The translations under genes and the position numbers were made by a program. From Achromobacter sp. MFA1 R4 (lineage in GTDB: Bacteria; Pseudomonadota; Gammaproteobacteria; Burkholderiales; Burkholderiaceae_B), in assembly GCF_900156745.1 (NCBI RefSeq), contig NZ_LT707065.1, forward strand, positions 434,001 through 498,000: 64,000 nucleotides of DNA, in the 5' to 3' direction. The notes beneath the pieces are model-generated. The model saw only the letters and a program-made list of their open reading frames with translations, searched no databases and had not been told where the DNA came from. Below are positions 31,426 to 39,081 of the stretch, in pieces. Each line of letters opens with the position of its first letter. The first letter of the stretch is position 1.

Positions 31426-34400
31426 TCAGTCGCGTTTGGGTCGAATATTACGACCTTGCTGACCGTCAAACAGCCGGCCTCCAGGCGCATCCTGTCTACT
31501 GGGCGAGCTACCTTCGGCATCCTGCGGATCAGAGGACCAGACAACCTCGCTTCTTTCGAACGATCGAGGCGCCGCAGCGGCCGCGCCAGCGCCCAGCCCA
31601 CCACCGATTTCTGTTCCGGCAGTGAGATTACGTGCCATGGGCACTTGGCCTCCCCCCCCTTCGTAGGCCGACGATGGTCCCATTGTCGTCGTCTGAATTG
31701 GAGTGGCGCTGGCTGGAGCAGTCGGACGATCACCCGCGATAGGCGCAGCGTCCCCACGAAGCTGCCCATCGGCCACCGGCACCGCTGCCGGCGTCTGTGC
31801 GGGACTGGCGCTGGACGGACCATTCTGACGATCACCCGCGATGGGCGCAGCGTCCCCACGAAGCTGCCCATCGGCCACCGGCACCGCTACCGGCATCTGA
31901 ACGGGACTGGCGCTGGACGGACCATTCTGACGATCACCCGCGATAGGCGCAGCGTCCCCACGAAGCTGCCCATCGGCCACCGGCACCGCTACCGGCATCT
32001 GAACGGGACTGGCGCTGGACGGACCATTCTGACGATCACCCGCGATAGGCGCAGCGTCCCCACGAAGCTGCCCATCGGCCACCGGCACCGCTACCGGCAT
32101 CTGAACGGGACTGGCGCTGGACGGACCATTCTGACGATCACCCGCGATAGGCGCAGCGTCTCCACGAAGCTGCCCATCGGCCACCGGCACCGCTACCGGC
32201 ATCTGAACGGGACTGGCGCTGGACGGACCATTCTGACGATCACCCGCGATAGGCGTGGCGTCCCCACGAAGCTGGCCGTCCACTGGCGGCGCATCAGCGA
32301 ATGCCCGGCCCGAAAGGTATGCTTGAGCTCGTGCGACTGGATCGGAAGCAGGAACCCCCGAAAGAGTTTCAATGACCCGCCCCGTCAGGTCAACATCCGC
32401 TGCACGAGACCCGGGCGCCGCGTTCTGGCCTTCATACCGAGCGTGGTTAGCTTCCTCCAGCGTCTCACCGCGTCTCACGATAGTCGATCCTTGATTCGAA
32501 CTTTGCAGCTGTTGTCGCAACTGGTCCCCGGTCATCGTGTCAGGCACTCCGGCGCTCCGGTAGCTGGCGTCGCCGCCAGGCCCAACGCGGCCGGTTACGT
32601 CAGGCGGGGCGAGCGCCTGCACGTCACCTGAGACGCCTCGCAACGCACCGGCATCGAAACCAGCGCCGATCCCAGTCGCACCTGCAATCACGTCGACCGC
32701 GCGGACGTACCCGCCCTGGTCATACTGCCGCAGCGTCTCCAGCTTTGCCCATTCCTCGGAGCCGGCACGATTGGAACCAGCCTGGTCGGTGAGTTGCCTA
32801 TAGGTGGTGTTGGTCACCGACTGAAGCTCTGGACGAGCCTCAACCAGCTTGTTATGCAGGTCATCGATAGTTGACTTGACCGGGGCATACGAATCGTTCC
32901 TCTCCAGCAAATGCCCGTTCTGGCTGAGGCTCAACGTGAAGCCCGCACCGATTCGACTGCCAGCGGACTCCGTGCGCGCATAAGTCTCCATTTCAGAGCG
33001 CGCGCGTGACACGGTCTCAGTCACCGATCCGGTGGCCGACCTCACATCGCTTGATTCCCAGCCGTCGCTTCTTTGCACTTGATGAGCCGCGTCCGACAAT
33101 GCTCCCATTCGTATCGTCGTGGCGGATGAATTTGCGGCCATGGCCGCGCGGTTTATTTTCTCCGACTCTTGCTGCGTGATAGTCTCGGTGTGCCGCTTCC
33201 CATCCGAATCGGTCCAGCTGACCGATCGACCTGCGCTCACACCGCCAACCATCGGAGCGCTGAATCCCAGCTTTCCGTCCACGCTGGTTCCAATGCTCTT
33301 GCTTTGCTCACGGAAGATCGCATCTGCCTTCTGCTCCGTCATCCCGCTCTCGATGAGTCGCTGCTTGAACGTCTGCTGAGCGGCCATCTGTGCGCTTTCC
33401 TCACCCGTGGCAACTGTGTCCCGTACAGCAGTCGATGTACTGCTGCCTGACTTGAGCCCGAAAGCAGTCGAGTGGACCTGGGCCATCGCATCAGCAACTG
33501 ACGCTTGCGCCTGCTGAGTCTGCTGCCACGTACTCTGCTGCATGGCCGAAAGGTCGTTACCGACCTGAATCTGTCGGTCCGCCGCATAGGACGAAGCGCC
33601 GCCGGCGTGCATATTCTGTGTGTACGCCGGCGTCACTTGAATGGGAGCGGAGTTCTTAACGGAGTCGGGCGCAACCTTATCCTCGGACACGTAGTCCCGC
33701 CCGGACATGCGTTGGGCCATACCGGCCATTGCATACGGGGAGCCATAGATGATCGCCATCGTCAGCAACGGAACAGCCGCCATTAGATCGGAGGCATATG
33801 CAAGGTTGGTGCTCAACGTGTCGTACATCACCGCATCGAAATTCTGCAACGTTAACGCGTTGAGCGCGTACTGGCCCATCTTCTCGACCACGGTGAGCTG
33901 GATGAACCCATTAATCACGGCCGCGAACGGTAGCCAGCTGAAGACCCATGCACCGAACTGCATGAACTTCGCCATTGCTCCAAAACAACGGGCGCCCGCA
34001 ATCAAGCCGTACAGGAAAACAATGACACCGAACGCGTAGTACAGCATCTGCATATACGTCATGCCGGTGAACATCGTCTTCTGAAAGCCGCTACCAGCCG
34101 CCGTCGCGTCCACCTTGTACTTCTCCATGGCGTCGCTTTGCATCATGGTGCACTCATTGAATGCAGATGGGCTTGTGGCAGCAAGGCGGCATCGATATGT
34201 GTCTGCGGTTGCATTGCGAAGCAGCGCGTTCAGCATAAACTGTTGCGCCGATTGGCCCCATCCTGCCCCAAGCTGCATCAGGGCGTTGTAGCTGTTCTCC
34301 ACGTCCGCAACCGTATACGAAGATTGCCCGCCCGCTCCCAAACCGACCTTGGCAGTCTTCATGTTCTGATTAATGAGGGTGTTCAGAGGAGACGTGGATA

Positions 34401-35136
34401 GATTGGCATTGGCGAAAAGCAAATCGACGCGCGATCGCAGTGCTTCTGCCGCCTCAATGCACGACATTGCAACGCCAGCTTCGATATTTCCAGTGCCGTC
34501 GTAGTTGATGTATCCGATCAGCACGCCACCACGTTTGGAGTTGTCCAAGAGATAGTTGAAATAGTCGGGAACCTGCTCCGTCTCTGTGCTGTTGACGGCA
34601 GAGTTTGGCGAACAATAAAGCACGAAATTCTTCCAGGTCGCGACCATCGCCGGGTCGGCCTTCTCCAAACCGCCACGCATGGTGAAGAGCAGCGCAAGCG
34701 GGGTAACGAAGCCATTCTGCGCCACAGTCATGTAGCTACCGCTCACCGTCGAGAACGAGGTATCCACGGTCTCCAGGACGCCGTAGCTAAGCTGACTGTA
34801 GAGTGCCGCCGGAATGCCAAGCACCGCGGGCACGTTATCAACCGCACGAATACTGCCGTCATACACATTTACCAGCTGGTTGCGGATCGGCAATCCGGCA
34901 GCGGTTAGCGCCAACACGATGATCACAGCGCTCTCGAAGATGCTGTGCCCTCGATTGACAGTGCTTGGCATGTACTGGTTCATGTGGAACCGGGCACCAG
35001 AGGCGATCGCGAGCAACCCGCCAAGCACCGCTGCGCCGGTAATGAGGCCTGTATCGTTGAACGCCATGGCCACGCCATTGAGCGTGGCATAGAACATATC
35101 GAGCGGGCCGGTCAGGTAGGTAGTAAAGGTCGCCAT
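31426..35136 (-). CDS. traG: F-type mating-pair stabilisation protein TraG
   Basis: The 1236-residue product has an N-terminal membrane region that matches the TraG_N domain of F-type systems (GSIRAVDNVPAVLGIPAALYSQLSYGVLE and the following helices to about residue 480). A long periplasmic Ser-, Gln- and Thr-rich C-terminal region with coiled segments follows, then a 34-residue tandem repeat tract (about 950-1150). The start at 35136 is chosen because the TraG_N alignment begins there; a 94-residue extension is rejected. TraG acts in pilus assembly and in stabilising mating pairs and carries surface or entry exclusion determinants in F. It is the last gene of the operon. Confidence 0.85.
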   Translation of the reverse strand: MATFTTYLTGPLDMFYATLNGVAMAFNDTGLITGAAVLGGLLAIASGARFHMNQYMPSTVNRGHSIFESAVIIVLALTAAGLPIRNQLVNVYDGSIRAVDNVPAVLGIPAALYSQLSYGVLETVDTSFSTVSGSYMTVAQNGFVTPLALLFTMRGGLEKADPAMVATWKNFVLYCSPNSAVNSTETEQVPDYFNYLLDNSKRGGVLIGYINYDGTGNIEAGVAMSCIEAAEALRSRVDLLFANANLSTSPLNTLINQNMKTAKVGLGAGGQSSYTVADVENSYNALMQLGAGWGQSAQQFMLNALLRNATADTYRCRLAATSPSAFNECTMMQSDAMEKYKVDATAAGSGFQKTMFTGMTYMQMLYYAFGVIVFLYGLIAGARCFGAMAKFMQFGAWVFSWLPFAAVINGFIQLTVVEKMGQYALNALTLQNFDAVMYDTLSTNLAYASDLMAAVPLLTMAIIYGSPYAMAGMAQRMSGRDYVSEDKVAPDSVKNSAPIQVTPAYTQNMHAGGASSYAADRQIQVGNDLSAMQQSTWQQTQQAQASVADAMAQVHSTAFGLKSGSSTSTAVRDTVATGEESAQMAAQQTFKQRLIESGMTEQKADAIFREQSKSIGTSVDGKLGFSAPMVGGVSAGRSVSWTDSDGKRHTETITQQESEKINRAAMAANSSATTIRMGALSDAAHQVQRSDGWESSDVRSATGSVTETVSRARSEMETYARTESAGSRIGAGFTLSLSQNGHLLERNDSYAPVKSTIDDLHNKLVEARPELQSVTNTTYRQLTDQAGSNRAGSEEWAKLETLRQYDQGGYVRAVDVIAGATGIGAGFDAGALRGVSGDVQALAPPDVTGRVGPGGDASYRSAGVPDTMTGDQLRQQLQSSNQGSTIVRRGETLEEANHARYEGQNAAPGSRAADVDLTGRVIETLSGVPASDPVARAQAYLSGRAFADAPPVDGQLRGDATPIAGDRQNGPSSASPVQMPVAVPVADGQLRGDAAPIAGDRQNGPSSASPVQMPVAVPVADGQLRGDAAPIAGDRQNGPSSASPVQMPVAVPVADGQLRGDAAPIAGDRQNGPSSASPVQMPVAVPVADGQLRGDAAPIAGDRQNGPSSASPAQTPAAVPVADGQLRGDAAPIAGDRPTAPASATPIQTTTMGPSSAYEGGGGQVPMARNLTAGTEIGGGLGAGAAAAAPRSFERSEVVWSSDPQDAEGSSPSRQDAPGGRLFDGQQGRNIRPKRD
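31690..32283 (-). repeat. 102-bp tandem repeat array inside traG (about six copies)
   Basis: The repeat encodes DGQLRGDAAPIAGDRQNGPS followed by SASPVQMPVAVPVA (34 residues). Four copies are nearly identical at the DNA level; the first and last are diverged. The near-identity of the middle copies implies recent slippage or recombination, so the copy number probably varies between strains. Confidence 0.9.
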
Positions 35137-35141
35137 AGTTC

Positions 35142-35471
35142 TCAATCCGCTTGGACGTCGTTCTTCGAAACGGCGCGCTTCACTGATGCCCCAAACCTCA
35201 GCCGCCGGAACAAGAGCGACGCGACGAGCACAGTTGAAAGCGACGTGTACACAATGAGCCAGACGGCCAGTGCGATAAAGCCAGCGAAGCCCGCCCACGG
35301 CAATACGCCTACCTTTCCTCCGGAAAGAGCGAACATTACGCAGCAAAAGATGCACGTCGCGACAGCAATGACGCCGGGCACTGGCGGGAGTACGACTGTC
35401 AGCACCCGAATCAGCCAATCGCTTGTCGCCGGCGCGTTCACGGCGATATCGAGGGAATTCCGCGGGATCAT
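35142..35471 (-). CDS. Small membrane protein between traH and traG (109 aa)
   Basis: The start at 35471 overlaps the traH stop (ATGA). The product has three predicted membrane helices (VLTVVLPPVPGVIAVATCIFCCVMF; WAGFAGFIALAVWLIVYTSL; VLVASLLF) and a basic C-terminal tail. The position corresponds to small accessory membrane proteins in F-like operons, but no homolog is recognised. Confidence 0.65.
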   Translation of the reverse strand: MIPRNSLDIAVNAPATSDWLIRVLTVVLPPVPGVIAVATCIFCCVMFALSGGKVGVLPWAGFAGFIALAVWLIVYTSLSTVLVASLLFRRLRFGASVKRAVSKNDVQAD

Positions 35472-36955
35472 CGATAGTTCCTGAAAATGGCCGGATTGAA
35501 CTTGACCAGGATGTCCGAGTACTCCTTCGCCTTCATCACTCGGTCCCACTGGATAGCATTTTCCTCGCGCATCTGACGGACTTGGTCGCTCAGTAACCGT
35601 TCGCGAGCCTCGATCACTGGCGGCATTGTCGTTTGGTCCTTACCCGAGAATGCTTGGCGGATGGCGCGCAACGCAGCGTCCCCATACGAAATCGTTATTT
35701 CGTTCACGATCAATGGCTCAAGTTGCTTTGCGACTTGAGTCATTGATGCCGTGTTCTGTTGGGTTGCGACCAGAAGGCCTAGGAGAGGCGCCGATACCGC
35801 GTTCAGTAGAGCTCGCTGCTGCGCCGTGAATCCGCACTCGTTCCGCGTGCTTTCGCAACTGTTGATCTTCGCGATAATGGAATCCGCATACACTTGGTCC
35901 TTCGCGCCAAGCGTTGAACCGTACAGCAGCTTCGCGACGTGTTCTTTCACTCCCGTGAAAGACGATGGAACCGCTTCAAGCGTCACCGTGGTGCACGGCC
36001 CATCTGGAACCCGGTCAGCCGTGCTGTCGTTGTATCCACTAGCTGGACAACGCAGCATTTCCAGCCGGCTCGCTTGGCCCTCCTTGGCTCCATCACGGAT
36101 GTTGTAAAGGTCGACGGTGCCCGCCCGAACCTGGCCAATGGATTTTGCGCTATCGCTGTCAGAGGAGTCTGCTCCGACAACGACAGTACCGGAAAGCGAC
36201 ATGACGAATTCCTTCGACGCCTTTCGCGTGGACTCGCCCGTCAACAGATTGCCGAACTCGTCTGCCGCGCCAGAGTTACCCAGCGCTTTCCACACGAGAT
36301 TTCCGGTCTCCGTAATGGCGTTCTTGTCCGCGGCCTCCTTCGACTGGCGATTCGCGCTGCTGAAAAAGCCTTTGACCGAATCGGTGATGCTCGCCACCCG
36401 GTCGACAAAGCCTCCGCTTCCTTCCGAGTTTTCCGCGGAGAGCGACTCCTCTGAAGCAAACAACGCCTGCTTTCCCCAGTTCACGACGGTGTGGGCAAGA
36501 GCGCAGGTATTGCGAAGGTTCTGCATCAAGCTTTGCAATATCGACTGAAAGTCGCCCATGATCTTGCCGAGCGCAGGGTTGATATAGTCGATCGCCGCCT
36601 TGAATGCCACGCCGATTGCGTTCGCCGCGATTTGCCGAAGAAGGGCTTGCAGCTGTTCGCTATTGATGAACGAGAACGAGCCACCATAGAGATCTATGCC
36701 ACCACATCCAGCAGCGAGCCTCGGCGGGTCAAACGCGATAAGGTTTATCGGACGAACCGGAGTGCGCACACCGATTCCCCCACCGACAAAGCCATTGCGT
36801 AGCTGGCTGTTAAACGACCCAGGTGCGGTCGCATTCGCAAACATGCCATCCAGCTCAGAGCTCAGCGAGGCCGCCTTTAGCTCCGGTGACATGCTTAAAG
36901 CGACGGCTAGTGCCGTAAGAACGACGGACCTTCGCATGTGAAGTCTCAACCTCAT
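35468..36955 (-). CDS. traH: F-type conjugative transfer protein TraH
   Basis: The 495-residue product has a signal peptide (residues 1-29) followed by the TraH signature region (PINLIAFDPPRLAAGCGGIDLYGGSFSFINSEQLQALLRQIAANA), closely matching F TraH (LIS...DINAGCGGIDAYLGSFS). TraH is a periplasmic/outer-membrane-associated pilus assembly factor that works with TraF and TraU/TrbB. ATG 36955 follows AAAGGAAAAC. Confidence 0.9.
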   Translation of the reverse strand: MRLRLHMRRSVVLTALAVALSMSPELKAASLSSELDGMFANATAPGSFNSQLRNGFVGGGIGVRTPVRPINLIAFDPPRLAAGCGGIDLYGGSFSFINSEQLQALLRQIAANAIGVAFKAAIDYINPALGKIMGDFQSILQSLMQNLRNTCALAHTVVNWGKQALFASEESLSAENSEGSGGFVDRVASITDSVKGFFSSANRQSKEAADKNAITETGNLVWKALGNSGAADEFGNLLTGESTRKASKEFVMSLSGTVVVGADSSDSDSAKSIGQVRAGTVDLYNIRDGAKEGQASRLEMLRCPASGYNDSTADRVPDGPCTTVTLEAVPSSFTGVKEHVAKLLYGSTLGAKDQVYADSIIAKINSCESTRNECGFTAQQRALLNAVSAPLLGLLVATQQNTASMTQVAKQLEPLIVNEITISYGDAALRAIRQAFSGKDQTTMPPVIEARERLLSDQVRQMREENAIQWDRVMKAKEYSDILVKFNPAIFRNYR

Positions 36956-36967
36956 AGTGTTTTCCTT

Positions 36968-37945
36968 TTAGTACTGGCCCGACAGCCGCTCTTTCAAATA
37001 GCGCACCCACTCACCTGGGTCGTCGCCCGCTCCCGCCTTCATGTCCTCGGTACTGAGCACACCGCGATCGAACACGCGTAGCTTCTTCAGGATTTCTTCT
37101 GGTAGCAGCCCGTTGTAGTCGGCAGCGACGATGAGACGGTCACGAAGCTGATCCTGAGACATCATCCCTTGCGACAGGATGTAGTAGTTGTCCGGTGGGA
37201 CCACGAACACCGTAGTGGGAGTGAGCCGCAGACCTAGCCGCTGCGCCTGGCCACCATTCGGGACAAACTCATCCTGTCCAAGCCCGGGGACCGCCTCGCC
37301 GTTCATCGAAATGAATTTGGTTAGGAAACCGAATTCGCGGGCAAGATCCCTCACAGCCGAGACCTGCGGCGGACAAAAGGCGCACGTCGAGTCGAAGAAC
37401 ACCCAGAGGCCACCGATCTTGCTGAGATGCTCCATCGCCTCGGTTTGGCCTTCCCCTCGATATCGCAGGAAATCTTTCTTCGCAAAGCTGGACAGTGGAA
37501 CGCGATTGTTTTCGTCTAGATACGGATCGTTTGCCACAACCATCTGAACCTGGTTTGCATACCGTTGCGCTTTGTCCATCGCCACCCGTTGAGCGTATAG
37601 ATATGCCTCCACGTTTTCCTTTGTTGGGTCGTCAATTGCTCGACCTAGAAGCACCGGCATCTGCTTCTGTAACCACTCTACGGAAAAAGGCTCCACCTCC
37701 TGCCGCCTGTAGGATGGAGGCTCAACAGCCTTGGGCGATTTGGGATCGGCTGGTGGCGTGGTTGCCTGCTGCTTTACCTGGTTCTCGTCTACAGGTTCGG
37801 GCTCCAACTCCGGATCTTGGTACCAAAACCAACCTTCGCCCTTGCGGTCATAAAAGCTTGTGTTTTGTGCAGCCGCCGCGGTCGGCAAGATCGCAGCGCA
37901 CAACCACAGCCCGGCAAATATCTTGAGAATCGGATTTGCACACAT
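36968..37945 (-). CDS. traF: F-type conjugative pilus assembly protein TraF (thioredoxin-like)
   Basis: The 325-residue product begins with a signal peptide (ends PTAAAAQ) and then FYDRKGEGWFWYQDPE, the conserved GWFWY motif of F-type TraF. The C-terminal thioredoxin-like half carries WVFFDSTCAFCPPQVSAV with a CxxC pair and a cis-Pro region LRLTPTTVFVV. F TraF often lacks the CxxC; here it is kept, so a disulfide role in pilus assembly is plausible. It lies upstream of traH, 12 bases apart. Confidence 0.88.
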   Translation of the reverse strand: MCANPILKIFAGLWLCAAILPTAAAAQNTSFYDRKGEGWFWYQDPELEPEPVDENQVKQQATTPPADPKSPKAVEPPSYRRQEVEPFSVEWLQKQMPVLLGRAIDDPTKENVEAYLYAQRVAMDKAQRYANQVQMVVANDPYLDENNRVPLSSFAKKDFLRYRGEGQTEAMEHLSKIGGLWVFFDSTCAFCPPQVSAVRDLAREFGFLTKFISMNGEAVPGLGQDEFVPNGGQAQRLGLRLTPTTVFVVPPDNYYILSQGMMSQDQLRDRLIVAADYNGLLPEEILKKLRVFDRGVLSTEDMKAGAGDDPGEWVRYLKERLSGQY

Positions 37946-37991
37946 CTAACGGTGTCCCACAAATGATTTATTTAAATCATACTTTTTTGAT

Positions 37992-38558
37992 TTAAAAAAG
38001 GGGCCATGCCTGTCCAATAATTTGGTCTTGGTCCAGGAATCCCCAGTACCGGCCATCGTAGGATCCGGGCATGGTGCCGAGCAGCAGCGCCTTGCCCCCT
38101 GGAACCGTTGCATCTCCCTGCATGCGTAACCCACTTACGTCGAGCCGACTGGACAGGCCTAGCGGGCCCCAGAATTTCCCGTTGATGGAGATGCCCGAAT
38201 CGTCCACGCGAACCCTATCACCTGGCAGCGCGGCCACGATCTTAATGATCCGCTGTCCATCCAAGGCATGGCCCATCAGTCCACCATTGGCGATGTACTC
38301 GACGTACATGCCGCGAGTAAGCCCGCCTTCGGGACGCCCAAGCCTTACAAAGTAGAAGGTGTGAGGTAGGCAGCGGTTCTCCTCCACCTGCACGTCCAGA
38401 GCAAAGTGCATCTTCTGGCGCAATGCGTCGGTGATTACCGGACGGGCCGAGAGCGCCAGCACGGCGCCCACCAGCGTTAACAATATTGCCGTCCGGTTCT
38501 TGCTCAGCTGGCGGCAGTTGGCCGCGATTCTTCGCCAGGAGCTTTGCAGGTAAGTCAT
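37992..38558 (-). CDS. Conjugative signal peptidase, S26 family (TrhF/RP4-TraF type)
   Basis: The 188-residue product has an N-terminal membrane helix (residues 24-44) and the S26 fold: NRCLPHTFYFVRLGR where the nucleophile motif is expected (Cys before Leu-Pro instead of Ser), then GQRIIKIVAALPGDRVRVD carrying the general-base Lys region, and a C-terminal YDGRYWGFLDQDQIIGQAWPLF box. In other transfer systems this peptidase processes the pilin. ATG directly abuts the stop of the upstream TrbI-like gene. Confidence 0.78.
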   Translation of the reverse strand: MTYLQSSWRRIAANCRQLSKNRTAILLTLVGAVLALSARPVITDALRQKMHFALDVQVEENRCLPHTFYFVRLGRPEGGLTRGMYVEYIANGGLMGHALDGQRIIKIVAALPGDRVRVDDSGISINGKFWGPLGLSSRLDVSGLRMQGDATVPGGKALLLGTMPGSYDGRYWGFLDQDQIIGQAWPLF

Positions 38559-39047
38559 CTACTTCTCTGCCCCCAAGCCCAGGCGTTCGGCGACGACTGT
38601 GGTGACATCCCCCAGGGGCGGGACAGCGAGTGCAGCATTTTTGTTCAGCACAAGAATTCCTGCACCTTCGTAGTCGCGAAGGACGCGAGCTAGTTGCGCC
38701 GCGAAATCTTGAGCGACATCGACCGGAGAGTTCACCTCCCCGGCAAGCGACGCCCTCTCATAGAATCGCTCAGCTAACCCTGCCGCATCGAGCACTACGA
38801 CGGGCGTGCCACCGCCCATTTCTTGAGACGTAGCGGTCGATCGTGTCCTTTGCGGGGAATCCGTCTCAGCACTCAGCGGGCCGTCCGAGTCAAGGTTCCA
38901 TGCCGCAAGAGTTGACGCAATTACCACCGCGACGAACACCGCGATCGCGAATTCCGGCTTTATGGCCTTAGGCCGCACCAGCCACAATCCCAATAAACAC
39001 AGCAACGCCGCGCCGGCGGCCACGTACAAAAACGAGAACAAATTCAT
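38559..39047 (-). CDS. trbI: TrbI-like F-type transfer protein
   Basis: The 162-residue product has two membrane helices (about 5-24 and 32-50) and a periplasmic/cytoplasmic domain with DVAQDFAAQLARVLRDYEGAGILVLNKNAALAVPPLGDVTTVVAERL, matching the C-terminal pattern of F TrbI (helix, then strand with V-L, then a D-V-T segment). The start at 39047 follows AAGGTGA. It lies between traC and the signal peptidase, as expected for F-type operons. The match is by pattern only. Confidence 0.6.
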   Translation of the reverse strand: MNLFSFLYVAAGAALLCLLGLWLVRPKAIKPEFAIAVFVAVVIASTLAAWNLDSDGPLSAETDSPQRTRSTATSQEMGGGTPVVVLDAAGLAERFYERASLAGEVNSPVDVAQDFAAQLARVLRDYEGAGILVLNKNAALAVPPLGDVTTVVAERLGLGAEK

Positions 39048-39081
39048 TCCGATCACCTTGCAAAAGAAGAGTTGTCTTGGC

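Noticed and set aside
31690-32283. Possible CRISPR array because of regular repeats
   Set aside because: Repeats are contiguous 102-bp units without unique spacers and encode a continuous protein in traG.
31456-32631. 391-residue rightward frame opposite traG
   Set aside because: It is the antisense of the tandem repeat and has an unnatural repeat of Arg, His and Thr.
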